From PALSA-894 sp963734185 (GTDB lineage Bacteria; Pseudomonadota; Alphaproteobacteria; Rhizobiales; Xanthobacteraceae): a stretch of 64,000 nt of DNA. The notes under the pieces are model-generated. The model was not told the DNA's origin and made no database searches. It saw only the letters and a program-made list of their open reading frames with translations. Shown piece by piece: positions 47,222-55,474 of this stretch. A program made the position numbers and the translations under genes. The stretch spans positions 1,550,001 through 1,614,000 of the forward strand of contig CAVTGA010000001.1 in assembly GCA_963734185.1 (NCBI GenBank). Direction: 5' to 3'. The first letter of the stretch is position 1; each line of letters opens with the position of its first letter.

Positions 47222-48643
47222 ATGCCGCATGATCGTCTGGTGCCGCTCATCGTGGCCGTCGCCCTGTTCATGGAGAACATGGACGCGACGATCATCGCCA
47301 CGTCGCTGCCGGCGATCGCGGCCGATATCGGGGCGAGCCCGCTCGCGCTCAAGCTCGCGGTGACCTCCTACCTGCTCTCGCTCGCCGTGTTCATCCCGGC
47401 GAGCGGCTGGACCGCCGACCGCTTTGGCGCCCGCACGGTGTTCCGCGCGGCCATCGCGGTGTTCGTCGTCGGCTCGATCGCCTGCGCCACCGCTGCTTCG
47501 CTCGAAGCCTTCGTCGCCGCGCGCATCCTGCAGGGCATGGGCGGCGCCATGATGACGCCGGTCGGCCGGCTGGTGCTGGTGCGCACCATTGACAAGCGCA
47601 ATCTGGTCGACGCCATGGCCTGGGTCACGATGCCGGCGCTGGTCGGCCCGATCATCGGCCCGCCGGTCGGCGGCTTCATCACCACCTATGCAAGCTGGCA
47701 CTGGATCTTTCTCATCAACGTGCCGATCGGACTCCTCGGCATCGTGCTCGCCACGCGCTACATCGAGGACGTCAGGGCGGAAGAGCTGGAGCGGTTCGAC
47801 CTAATCGGCGTGGTGCTGGCCGGGCTCGGTTTCGGCGGCCTGGCGTTCGGATTGTCGGTCGCCGGGCTCGACATCCTGCCATGGGGCGCCGTTGCAGCCA
47901 TGATCGCGGGCGGTGCGCTTTCCCTGGTGGCCTATGCCCTGCACGCGCGCCGCACTGCGGCGCCGGCGCTCGACTTCTCGTTGATGCGCTTGGCCACGTT
48001 CCGCGCACACATCGTCGGCGGCTCGCTGTTCCGCCTCGCGATCGGCGCGCTCGCGTTCCTGCTGCCGCTCCTGCTGCAGATCGGATTCAATCTGAGCCCG
48101 TTCCAGTCCGGCCTGATCACGTTCACGGCGGCGGCCGGCGCTTTCACCATGAAGGCGGTAGCGGGCCGGATCATCCGGCGGTTCGGCTTTCGCCGCGTGC
48201 TCGTTGTCAATGCCCTCATCAGCGCCGCCTTCACCGGGACGTGCGCCGCGTTCACGTCCGAGACGCCCTACGCCGTGATGGTCGCGGTGCTGCTGATCGG
48301 CGGATTCTTCCGCTCGCTGCAGTTCACCGCCACCAACACCATCGCCTATGCGGAGATCGAGCCGCGCAAGGTGAGCCGGGCGACCTCGCTGGTCAGCGTC
48401 GCGCAGCAACTCGCGATTTCGGCCGGTGTCGCGGTCGGCGCGGCGGCGGTCGAGCTTTCGGTACGCCTGAAAGCCGTACCGGTGATCGCGGCTGCCGATT
48501 TCCGCCCCGCCTTCGTGCTCGTCGGCGTGATCGCCGCGTCCTCGGCGTTGGTGTTCCTCGCGCTGCCCGAAGATGCCGGCGCCGAGCTTGCCAACCGCGA
48601 ACCGACCGCCGCGCCCGATGCGTCGGATCAGCGCGTCGGATGA
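47222..48643 (+). CDS. DHA2-type MFS exporter
   Basis: A 473-residue transporter with 14 predicted helices, of the EmrB/QacA-like drug:proton antiporter group. Motifs: FMENMDATIIATSLPAIA in helix 1 (motif D1), ASGWTADRFGARTVFRAAIA (motif A), RILQGMGGAMMTPVGRLVLV (helix 4) and ALVGPIIGPPVGGFIT (motif C, antiporter-type). Substrates are not predictable. In related genomes an MFS gene often stands near guaB and rlmE, as here. Its 3' end overlaps the convergent membrane-protein gene by 16 bases. Confidence 0.87.
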   Translation: MPHDRLVPLIVAVALFMENMDATIIATSLPAIAADIGASPLALKLAVTSYLLSLAVFIPASGWTADRFGARTVFRAAIAVFVVGSIACATAASLEAFVAARILQGMGGAMMTPVGRLVLVRTIDKRNLVDAMAWVTMPALVGPIIGPPVGGFITTYASWHWIFLINVPIGLLGIVLATRYIEDVRAEELERFDLIGVVLAGLGFGGLAFGLSVAGLDILPWGAVAAMIAGGALSLVAYALHARRTAAPALDFSLMRLATFRAHIVGGSLFRLAIGALAFLLPLLLQIGFNLSPFQSGLITFTAAAGAFTMKAVAGRIIRRFGFRRVLVVNALISAAFTGTCAAFTSETPYAVMVAVLLIGGFFRSLQFTATNTIAYAEIEPRKVSRATSLVSVAQQLAISAGVAVGAAAVELSVRLKAVPVIAAADFRPAFVLVGVIAASSALVFLALPEDAGAELANREPTAAPDASDQRVG

Positions 48644-50655
48644 GGTTGCTGCACCAAACGCTTCGATCGCGCCAGGTCGCGCAGCGCCGCGACGCCGCAA
48701 TAAATTCCAAGCACCACGAAGGTAAGAAAGAACGGCGTCGCGGGCGACAGATAGAGGTGATTGATCGCGGGGATCAACGTCACCTCCATATAGGCGAGCA
48801 ACGCCATGCGCGCCGCGACGGCGGCGGCGCAGGCAAGACTCAGGGCGAGGATGCCGGCAGGCAGAGCGTGCCGGCGCCACAGCGCGACGACAAATCCGAG
48901 CCCGGCCAGGAGCGCCAGGGCCGGCATCGCAGCCACATAGGCCCGTGCGATCACGCCGGCGACGGCGAGCTTCATCCGCTGAAGCTTCTGGCTGGCGATC
49001 GGTCGGGAAGTTCCGTCGCCGCGTTCGAGCACGGCGCCGATCCATAGCTTCGCGTCCGCGACTTGCCAGGTATTGCCGTAGGACAGGACGGTGAGAGGAT
49101 GCGCGATTTCCGTCGATCCGGAACGCGCTACGAAATCGCAGGCCGGCCGCCGGCAGTCGGTCGTGAGCTCGAACTCGAAAGTCTTGTGATCCCCGACCGC
49201 ACGGGTCGCGCCGCTCGGCTTGACGACGACTTCGAAACGGATGGCCTCGAAGCCTCGATTGCGGACCAATAGTTCCGGCACAGCGCCTTTCGTTTCGATC
49301 GTGCCGACGACAATGGCGCTCGGTGCGAGGGGCCGGGAAATCGGACCCACGAGATCGGCCATGATTTCGATCCCGGCTTCCAGACCCGTGCTCGGGTGCG
49401 CGCCGACTTCGCCATTGCCGACACGCAAAAGAATGCGACCGAGCGCCGGAACGACGCCGAGCGCGTCGCCGAGATAGTGCCATCGGAACAGCGGAGCAAC
49501 GCTGGGGGGGGCAGACAGGCATGACAGCCGGCCGTCCTCGCAGGCGGCATTGATTTCGCCGGCGAGGCGCCGATAGAACGCGTCCGCCTCGCGCGCAGAC
49601 GTGTAATGACCCGCCGCGGCGGCTGCGTCGCGCACCGCCCACATGAGCCATCCCGCCTGGATTTCCGTGCAAGGATCGATGGGCCTGGCGAAGCACCCCA
49701 CCCTGCGCCAGGCTTCGCCTTGCTCTCCGTCGAGCGAGGCTTTCAGCTCGCGCGCCGCCGCGCTCACCGCATAGGCCTTTTCGCGCGCGTCCTTGGGGAA
49801 GACCACGTAGCGGCGCCACGCATCGTGACGGACGCGCGAGAGCGCCCCATAAGCGGCGGGAAACCCGGAGCTGTGGTATTCGTTGGTCACGAGCAGGCTG
49901 TAGGATCGCTGGTTGGCGAGCGCCACGGCACCAACGATGGCCGCAGCCACGAGCGCGGCCGCGGCGCCGCCGGCGATTGTGCCCGCCAGCAGCCGCCCGG
50001 CGCTGCGCCGCTCTCCGCGACGCCAGCTTGCGGCGGCGTCGAGCAAGACGGCGAGGACCAGGATGCCGAGCGGAGGCGCCAGCCACACGCCTTCTTCGCG
50101 CGTCAGCCAATAGACGCCGGCAACCAGTCCCGCGGCGACGAACAGGGCCAGCCGGTGCGGGAAGAGGCGCCAGCCCCAGCGATGTCCGAGCAGCGCGCCG
50201 ACCGCGAGCAAAATCAACGCCGGACTCAAGCTGCCATACAAGCCCTCGCGGATAACGCGCGCCAACTCGGGGTGCCAGAGCGAGGGGTTGAAGGCCAATA
50301 CCGCAAACAGGATCAGGCCGATCAGACACCGGCCCGCCATGCGCGTTACCAGAGCCGCGGCAAGCCCTGCCACCGCGAGATACACGAGCTGCTCGGCGAT
50401 CTTGAGCGGAAGACCGGCAAGGAAGGCGGCCAGAATGAAGGCCGGATAGGCCATGCCCTTGGCAAGGGTGAGATTGTCATACGGACCGAGCCACTGACCG
50501 GCGCCGAGGAAATAGGCGAGCCGCACGAACAGGAAATCGTCGTGCGTAGCGTTTGCGATCGCCATGACCGGCGCGACGCCGCGCAACCACAGGCTCGCGA
50601 CCGCGATCAGCGCGTAGAGCGCGAACCACAATATGTTGCGTTTCCCCTGCCGCAT
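48628..50655 (-). CDS. Large polytopic membrane protein, GT-C-like
   Basis: The 675-residue protein has about nine transmembrane helices in the first 280 residues, a long soluble middle part with beta-rich stretches and Cys residues (GCFARPIDPCTEIQ, FELTTDCRRPACDF), and three more helices at the end. Near the N-terminus lies NATHDDFLFVRLAYFLGAGQ followed by WLGPYDNLTLAKGMAYP, a loop pattern reminiscent of GT-C glycosyltransferases of the GT39 type with an acidic pair after helix 1. Activity is unproven. It lies ten bases downstream of the methyltransferase gene and in the same unit as a GT2, so a role in cell-surface glycan or lipid-sugar synthesis is likely. Confidence 0.6.
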   Translation of the reverse strand: MRQGKRNILWFALYALIAVASLWLRGVAPVMAIANATHDDFLFVRLAYFLGAGQWLGPYDNLTLAKGMAYPAFILAAFLAGLPLKIAEQLVYLAVAGLAAALVTRMAGRCLIGLILFAVLAFNPSLWHPELARVIREGLYGSLSPALILLAVGALLGHRWGWRLFPHRLALFVAAGLVAGVYWLTREEGVWLAPPLGILVLAVLLDAAASWRRGERRSAGRLLAGTIAGGAAAALVAAAIVGAVALANQRSYSLLVTNEYHSSGFPAAYGALSRVRHDAWRRYVVFPKDAREKAYAVSAAARELKASLDGEQGEAWRRVGCFARPIDPCTEIQAGWLMWAVRDAAAAAGHYTSAREADAFYRRLAGEINAACEDGRLSCLSAPPSVAPLFRWHYLGDALGVVPALGRILLRVGNGEVGAHPSTGLEAGIEIMADLVGPISRPLAPSAIVVGTIETKGAVPELLVRNRGFEAIRFEVVVKPSGATRAVGDHKTFEFELTTDCRRPACDFVARSGSTEIAHPLTVLSYGNTWQVADAKLWIGAVLERGDGTSRPIASQKLQRMKLAVAGVIARAYVAAMPALALLAGLGFVVALWRRHALPAGILALSLACAAAVAARMALLAYMEVTLIPAINHLYLSPATPFFLTFVVLGIYCGVAALRDLARSKRLVQQPHPTR

Positions 50656-50665
50656 CGGGCGTCGA

Positions 50666-51292
50666 TTACCCGTCCCGTCGATCCGGGACAAGCGCCGCGA
50701 CGAAATGCAGATGCCGGTCGAACAGCAGGTTGAAAGGAAATGGATAGAGGTTGAGCGTTTCATTCCAGGTCCTCGCCGTCAGCCCGATTGCGGCGAGAGC
50801 CTGTGTCCACTCGAGCCTGGAGAGGTACTTATACGGAAGCCGGACATCATGCCCCTTGTTGCCGACCCAATCCATAAGTCTGAGCGTCGGATAAGCGGCA
50901 AATCCCTGGCACACATGATCCTTGACGACGATGCCGAAACCGGCGACCCGTGCCGCTTCGGCAAGGAGCACCCGCGCATCATCGGTATGGTGCAACACGT
51001 CGACGATGGTCACCCAGTCGAACGACTTGTCGGGGAAAGGGATTGTCCGCCCGTCGAAGAGATCGACCGGGATCCAGGTGTGCGGGCGGGGGTGAATGTC
51101 GATCCCACGAATGTCGTACTGCGGCCGCGCTTCCATGATGGCTCGCGCCACGGAGCCGTCGCCGCAGCCGAGATCGAGAACCGTGCTGCCGCCCTGCAGC
51201 TGCGCCGCCACAAGCTCAGAGAGCCGGCGCACGCGGCGCCTGAACACCGCCCGGTCGTGCAAAGCGTTGAGAGCCTTTTTCTCGAGACTCAA
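50666..51292 (-). CDS. Class I SAM-dependent methyltransferase
   Basis: A 208-residue protein with motif I TVLDLGCGDGSVARAI, the acidic residue in GIDIHPRPHTW, and FDWVTIVDVLHHTDDARVLL (motif 4 region). It starts with TTG 51292: GGAG at 51301-51304 lies eight bases upstream and no ATG or GTG fits. The C-terminal half (YKYLSRLEWTQALAAIGL, NLYPFPFNLLF) is typical of methyltransferases in surface-polysaccharide or lipid-glycan clusters. It lies between the GT2 gene and the large membrane protein, co-oriented with both. Confidence 0.8.
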   Translation of the reverse strand: MSLEKKALNALHDRAVFRRRVRRLSELVAAQLQGGSTVLDLGCGDGSVARAIMEARPQYDIRGIDIHPRPHTWIPVDLFDGRTIPFPDKSFDWVTIVDVLHHTDDARVLLAEAARVAGFGIVVKDHVCQGFAAYPTLRLMDWVGNKGHDVRLPYKYLSRLEWTQALAAIGLTARTWNETLNLYPFPFNLLFDRHLHFVAALVPDRRDG

Positions 51293-51322
51293 TAGATCAG
51301 CTCCGCTTCACGTCGCCGAAAA

Positions 51323-52465
51323 TCATTGTTTCGGGATTTCGATGATGGTCGACAGGAAGCCGGTCAACGCAAGCTGGATTCCGATCGCGATCGCCGTGAG
51401 GGACATGACCAGCACGCGCAACAAGGCGGAGTATTCGAGTCCGCCGAAGCCGGTCGCGGCCCATCGCAAGGTACAGAACAGCAGCCCTGCGATCCCCAGG
51501 ATGCCGATGATCGTGCCGCCGACCAGCATCCGCTCCAGCGTCAGCGCGTCGAGTAGGCCGGAAAACCGGCGCGACGGCGGGATAAGGCCGTGCGCGGTCG
51601 CGAACTTTCGGGCGATGACCCCGAAGCTGATGGCCTGGACGCCGATCAGGACCGCAACGCAGGCGACCGTGAAGGTGTGAATATCGAAATTGACGTCGCC
51701 GATCCTGACGATGCCCGGCAAGAGCGCGAACGCCCCGATCAAGCCGAGGGCGAGCAGGATCAGGCCGGGATAGAGGAACAGCCATTTCGGACTGTACATC
51801 AGGAGGAAGCTCAAGTGGCGCCACCCGTCGCGCCAAGTGCGCAGGTGCGGACGGCGCGAGCGGCCGTCCTTCTTCAGCGCGGTCGGAACTTCGTCGAGCC
51901 GATAGTCCGCAAGCGCGGCACGCACCACCATCTCGCTGGCGAATTCCATTCCCGTGGTGCGCAGCTTCAGCGCACGGATGCGTTGGCAATTGAACCCGCG
52001 CAGCCCGCAATGAAAGTCGCCGATCGGAACGCGGAAGAACAGGCGGCCAATCCCGGTCAGGACAGGATTTCCAAGATACCTGTGCAGCGGCGGCATCGCC
52101 CCCGGTTCGATGCCTCCCTGGAAGCGGTTGCCCATGACCAGGTCCGCTCCGCCACGCAGCCGCTCCACGAAGGGCATGAGCGCTGCGAAATCATAGGAGT
52201 CGTCGGCATCTCCCATGATGATGTACGTCCCGCGCGCCGCTTCGATCCCGCCGAGCAGCGCCGCGCCATAGCCCTTTTGCGCCACGGCGACGACGCGCGC
52301 GCCCTCCTGGGCGGCGATCTGCTGCGAGCCGTCGGTCGAGCCGTTATCGGCGATCAGAACCTCGCCCATGACGCCGGACGTCGACAGAAACCGCAGGCTC
52401 TTGCGGATGCAAGACGCAAGCGTTTCCGCCTCATTCAGGCAGGGCATGAGAATCGTAAGTTCCAC
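51323..52465 (-). CDS. Family 2 glycosyltransferase with C-terminal membrane helices
   Basis: The 380-residue protein starts with GTG 52465, three bases after the rlmE stop. The GT2 domain has LTILMPCLNEAETLASCI, IADNGSTDGS, the DxD-like GDADDSYDF and GDFHCGLRGF, resembling dolichyl-phosphate glucose/mannose synthases (DPG_synthase group) that load sugar on undecaprenyl phosphate. Four C-terminal helices (about residues 230-380) anchor it to the membrane. Together with the methyltransferase and the GT-C-like protein downstream it suggests a polyprenyl-phosphate sugar pathway; this is inference. Confidence 0.85.
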   Translation of the reverse strand: MELTILMPCLNEAETLASCIRKSLRFLSTSGVMGEVLIADNGSTDGSQQIAAQEGARVVAVAQKGYGAALLGGIEAARGTYIIMGDADDSYDFAALMPFVERLRGGADLVMGNRFQGGIEPGAMPPLHRYLGNPVLTGIGRLFFRVPIGDFHCGLRGFNCQRIRALKLRTTGMEFASEMVVRAALADYRLDEVPTALKKDGRSRRPHLRTWRDGWRHLSFLLMYSPKWLFLYPGLILLALGLIGAFALLPGIVRIGDVNFDIHTFTVACVAVLIGVQAISFGVIARKFATAHGLIPPSRRFSGLLDALTLERMLVGGTIIGILGIAGLLFCTLRWAATGFGGLEYSALLRVLVMSLTAIAIGIQLALTGFLSTIIEIPKQ

Positions 52466-52468
52466 CGC

Positions 52469-53170
52469 TCAGGTTCTCCGACCGCTCGGATCGCACGCGG
52501 CGCGAAATCCGGTCGCCAGCAGATACAGCTCGGCCGAATCCGCGCGGCTTGCCACCGGCTTGACGTGCTTCACGCTGGCGAAGTCGCGCTTCAGCGCGGC
52601 AAGCAGTGCCCCTTCGGTTCCGCCCTGCAGTACCTTGGCGAGAAACGTTCCGCCGGGCCGCAGCACGTCGCGGGCGAACTCGGCCGCCGCCTCGGCCAAC
52701 GCCATGATCTTCAGATGGTCGGTGCGCCTGTGGCCGCTCGCGTTCGCCGCCATATCCGACATGACCACATCGGCACCGCCGCCAAGCATCGCCTGCAGAC
52801 GCGCAGGCGCTTCGCGCTCGAGAAAATCGGTTCGCAAGAAATCGACGCCCGGAATCGGCGCCATTTCGAGAACGTCGATCGCCACGACCCTGCCCTTCCC
52901 CTCGCTGATGCCGACGCGTCGCGCCGCAATCTCGCTCCAGCCGCCCGGTGCGGCGCCGAGATCGACCACGGCAGCACCGCGCCTGAGGAAACGATGCTTG
53001 TCGTCGATCTCGACCAGTTTATAGGCCGCGCGCGAACGCAAGCCTTCGCGCTGTGCGCGCGCCACATAAGGGTCGTTGAGCTGACGCTCAAGCCAGCGTC
53101 GTGAAGACGCCGAGCGGCTTTTCGCGCTCTTCAGCCGCACCTTGTGCCCGCCGCCGCGTCCCGTGTTCAC
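52469..53170 (-). CDS. rlmE: 23S rRNA 2'-O-methyltransferase RlmE
   Basis: Methylates U2552 in the peptidyl-transferase centre of 23S rRNA. The 233-residue protein has SAM motif DLGAAPGGWSEIAARR and the K-D-K-E tetrad: K in SRAAYKLVEID, D in SDMAANASGHRRTDH, K in FLAKVLQGG and E in SAELYLLATGF. The start is GTG 53170, which overlaps the ppx stop (GTGA), so translation is coupled. The 20-residue basic extension (VRLKSAKSRSASSRRW) is common in this order. Confidence 0.93.
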   Translation of the reverse strand: MNTGRGGGHKVRLKSAKSRSASSRRWLERQLNDPYVARAQREGLRSRAAYKLVEIDDKHRFLRRGAAVVDLGAAPGGWSEIAARRVGISEGKGRVVAIDVLEMAPIPGVDFLRTDFLEREAPARLQAMLGGGADVVMSDMAANASGHRRTDHLKIMALAEAAAEFARDVLRPGGTFLAKVLQGGTEGALLAALKRDFASVKHVKPVASRADSAELYLLATGFRAACDPSGRRT

Positions 53171-54297
53171 GAGGCGCCGCCATGCTGATGCGCCCACACG
53201 CCGTCTTCGCGCATGAGCTTGACCAGCATGCCCTCGCGCAGACCGCGGTCGGCGACCCGCAGGCGCGTGCAGGGAAACACCCGACGGATCGCCTCGAGAA
53301 TGGCGCAACCAGCGAGCACCAGATCGGCACGCTCGGCGCCGATGCACGGGCTCGCCACGCGATCCGCATAGCTCATGGCGAGCAGCTCCTCGACGATGAC
53401 CGAGACCTGCCGGTCGGTCATCCAGCAACCGTCGACTTGGCGCCGGTCGTAGCGCTTGAGCCGGAGATGAACGCCCGCGACCGTCGTCACCGTGCCGGAG
53501 GTGCCGAGCAGGTGCGTGGAATCAAGCTCGATGCCGCCGCCATGCTCGGCGGCAAAGCGGCGTACCTGGCTTTCAACCTCGGCAATCATCGCTTCGAACA
53601 AGGCGCGGTCGACGGTCACGCCGCCGTAGCGTTCGGCGAGCGACACGACGCCGAGCGGCAGCGAAGCCCAGGCGCGGATTTCCGGCCGCGGCGGACCGCC
53701 ATCGGCCGGGCGGCTGCGGTCGAGACGTACGAGCTCGGAAGAGCCGCCGCCGATATCGAACAGGATGACCCCGCTTGCGTCCGGGTCCATCAGCGGCGTG
53801 CATCCGATGGCGGCGAGCTCGGCTTCGGTCTCGCGATCGACGATCTCCAGGGCGATTCCCACTTCCGCGCGCACGCGTTCGAGAAAATCGCGGCCGTTGT
53901 GCGCGGCGCGACAGGCCTCGGTGGCGATCAACCGGGCGCGGCTGACGCTGCGGTTTCGCATCTTGTCGCGGCATACGGCGAGCGCTTCGAGCGCGCGCGA
54001 GATCGCCGCCTCGCCGAGGCGGCCGGACGCCGCCACACCCTCGCCGAGGCGAATGATGCGCGAGAACGCATCGATCACGCGAAAGCCGTCACGCGCCGGG
54101 CGCGCGACCAGCAGGCGGCAGTTGTTGGTGCCGAGATCGAGGGCGGCATAGGCCGTCCATGCATGGGCGTGTTGAGCCGTGCCGCCGTCGTGGCGGTCAT
54201 GACGAGAAGGCCATCGTCGGCCCCACGGAGCCCGCCGACGCGGCTCGCGCCGTTGCGTGGGGCCGAGGCCGGAGCCGGCCCGGGCCTCGTCGTCCAT
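53167..54297 (-). CDS. ppx: Ppx/GppA-family phosphatase
   Basis: An ASKHA-fold phosphatase acting on polyphosphate or pppGpp. The 376-residue protein has AALDLGTNNCRLLVARP (phosphate 1 loop), FSRIIRLGEGV, ILFDIGGGSSELVRL (phosphate 2) and LLGTSGTVTTVAGV. It lacks the C-terminal HD domain of E. coli Ppx, as is usual in alphaproteobacteria. A polar N-terminal extension of some 50 residues precedes the domain, so the start could be later than ATG 54297. First gene of the unit ppx-rlmE-GT2-methyltransferase-membrane protein. Confidence 0.9.
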   Translation of the reverse strand: MDDEARAGSGLGPTQRREPRRRAPWGRRWPSRHDRHDGGTAQHAHAWTAYAALDLGTNNCRLLVARPARDGFRVIDAFSRIIRLGEGVAASGRLGEAAISRALEALAVCRDKMRNRSVSRARLIATEACRAAHNGRDFLERVRAEVGIALEIVDRETEAELAAIGCTPLMDPDASGVILFDIGGGSSELVRLDRSRPADGGPPRPEIRAWASLPLGVVSLAERYGGVTVDRALFEAMIAEVESQVRRFAAEHGGGIELDSTHLLGTSGTVTTVAGVHLRLKRYDRRQVDGCWMTDRQVSVIVEELLAMSYADRVASPCIGAERADLVLAGCAILEAIRRVFPCTRLRVADRGLREGMLVKLMREDGVWAHQHGGAS

Positions 54298-54653
54298 CCC
54301 AATACCGTCCCGCCGCGCCGAAGCCTCCTTGAGGCTCGACGGCCGCGGCCATGTTCTGTTCCGTAATCGGATCGAGTTTAACAGCGTGGTGATTCGACGC
54401 AACACGGGACCTGACCGAGGTGACGCAGCGGCAATGGCGCCGGAACAATCAAACAAACGCACGTAATTTCCCTACAACCACAAGCTCTTAACCATTAATC
54501 ACAGGAGAGCAGGACAAAATGATTGCTCAACCGCTGGAATCTCCCTACTTATTCCAGTGCGCCGGATATGAGTTCGGACAAGTCGGAGAAAAAGGCTGCC
54601 TTCCGTCGCGTTCACCACATGAAACCCACCGCAACCACATATAGTCAAAAGCG
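54298..54653. other. ppx/XRE divergent interval with one small ORF
   Basis: The 356-base gap lies between leftward ppx and rightward XRE regulator genes. A 41-codon ORF (54519-54644, MIAQPLESPYLFQC...) follows an AGGAGAG sequence, but with a spacing of about 11 bases and no family likeness, so I list it only here. The stretch 54450-54660 is AT-rich and should contain the XRE promoter; no operator palindrome stands out. Confidence 0.4.
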
Positions 54654-55067
54654 ATGAAACGAAACGGGATGAGCGAGAAGCACGTGCGAGCAAGGCGAGC
54701 CGATGGCCGCGACGCGGAAGTTGGGCGTCGTGTTCGTGCGCGGCGCCTGGAATGCGATATCTCGCAGACCGAGCTCGCGGGCAGGATTGGCGTCACCTTT
54801 CAGCAGGTGCAGAAATACGAGAAAGGCGTCAACCGCATCGGAGCCGGGCGATTGCAGCGGATTTCCGAAGCGCTTGAGGTGCCGATCACGTTTTTCTTCG
54901 GTGGCACGGGAGTGGCCACGCGCGATACCTCGGCCGATGCCGAGAGCGTGTTCGGGTTCCTGCAAACCTCCGGTGCGGTCCGAGTCGTCAAGGCGCTGCA
55001 TAAGATCAAGAGTCGCAAGGCGCGCCAGCTGCTGGTCGAACTCGCCGAAGAGTTCGCCGACCGGTGA
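54654..55067 (+). CDS. XRE-family transcriptional regulator
   Basis: A 137-residue regulator with an N-terminal HTH (ECDISQTELAGRIGVTFQQV followed by QKYEKGVNRIGAGRLQRI) and a C-terminal helical part (VRVVKALHKIKSRKARQLLV). This short type with QVQKYEKGxNR is abundant in Bradyrhizobium-like genomes and usually has a global or cell-cycle-linked role that is poorly defined. An alternative start is ATG 54669 (MSEKHVRARRADG). It lies 220 bases before tRNA-Gln and is the only regulator near the SNF2/SWIM pair. Confidence 0.82.
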   Translation: MKRNGMSEKHVRARRADGRDAEVGRRVRARRLECDISQTELAGRIGVTFQQVQKYEKGVNRIGAGRLQRISEALEVPITFFFGGTGVATRDTSADAESVFGFLQTSGAVRVVKALHKIKSRKARQLLVELAEEFADR

Positions 55068-55290
55068 CGTCGGCGGCCGGCAACCGCCGCGTCGCGACCC
55101 GATTTGTCTTTTGCTATCCAACGCGGCAGGCCGCAGGATTGCGGGCCGCTGCGAGCCGTTTTGGCATGGACTGCCCCGTCGTCCATTTCGCGAGTTGCGC
55201 CGTTAGCGTGCTTGCGCTAATCGGCGTTGCCGGCCGCTGCGGCTGCTCCTGCACGTGCGGGGGAAATCCAGCACGCCGTGATATTTCCGG

Positions 55291-55364
55291 TGGGGAATAG
55301 TTCAACGGTAGAACAGCGGACTCTGACTCCGTTAATCCAGGTTCGAATCCTGGTTCCCCAGCCA
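55291..55364 (+). tRNA. tRNA-Gln(CTG)
   Basis: The 74-base tRNA, including an encoded CCA, has a perfect acceptor stem (TGGGGAA/TTCCCCA), a D arm (GTTCAACGGTAGAAC), an anticodon loop CTCTGAC with anticodon CTG, and a T arm with GGTTCGAATCC. CTG reads CAG, the main glutamine codon in GC-rich genomes. The SNF2 gene begins 110 bases downstream, so the 3' end could serve as an integration site, though I see no repeated copy of it in the window. Confidence 0.97.
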
Positions 55365-55474
55365 GATCAAAAAATTGGCGTGGCGCATCGAAGCGCCGCA
55401 TGGACAATCGCATCGTGCGAATGTCGTGGTGGTGCCTGAACCGGCATTGATTCTGTTTTGATTTTCGCGATCGG

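Noticed and set aside
47801..50329. 842-codon minus-strand ORF
   Set aside because: Overlaps the DHA2 exporter in antisense and the large membrane protein in another frame; Arg-rich shadow sequence.
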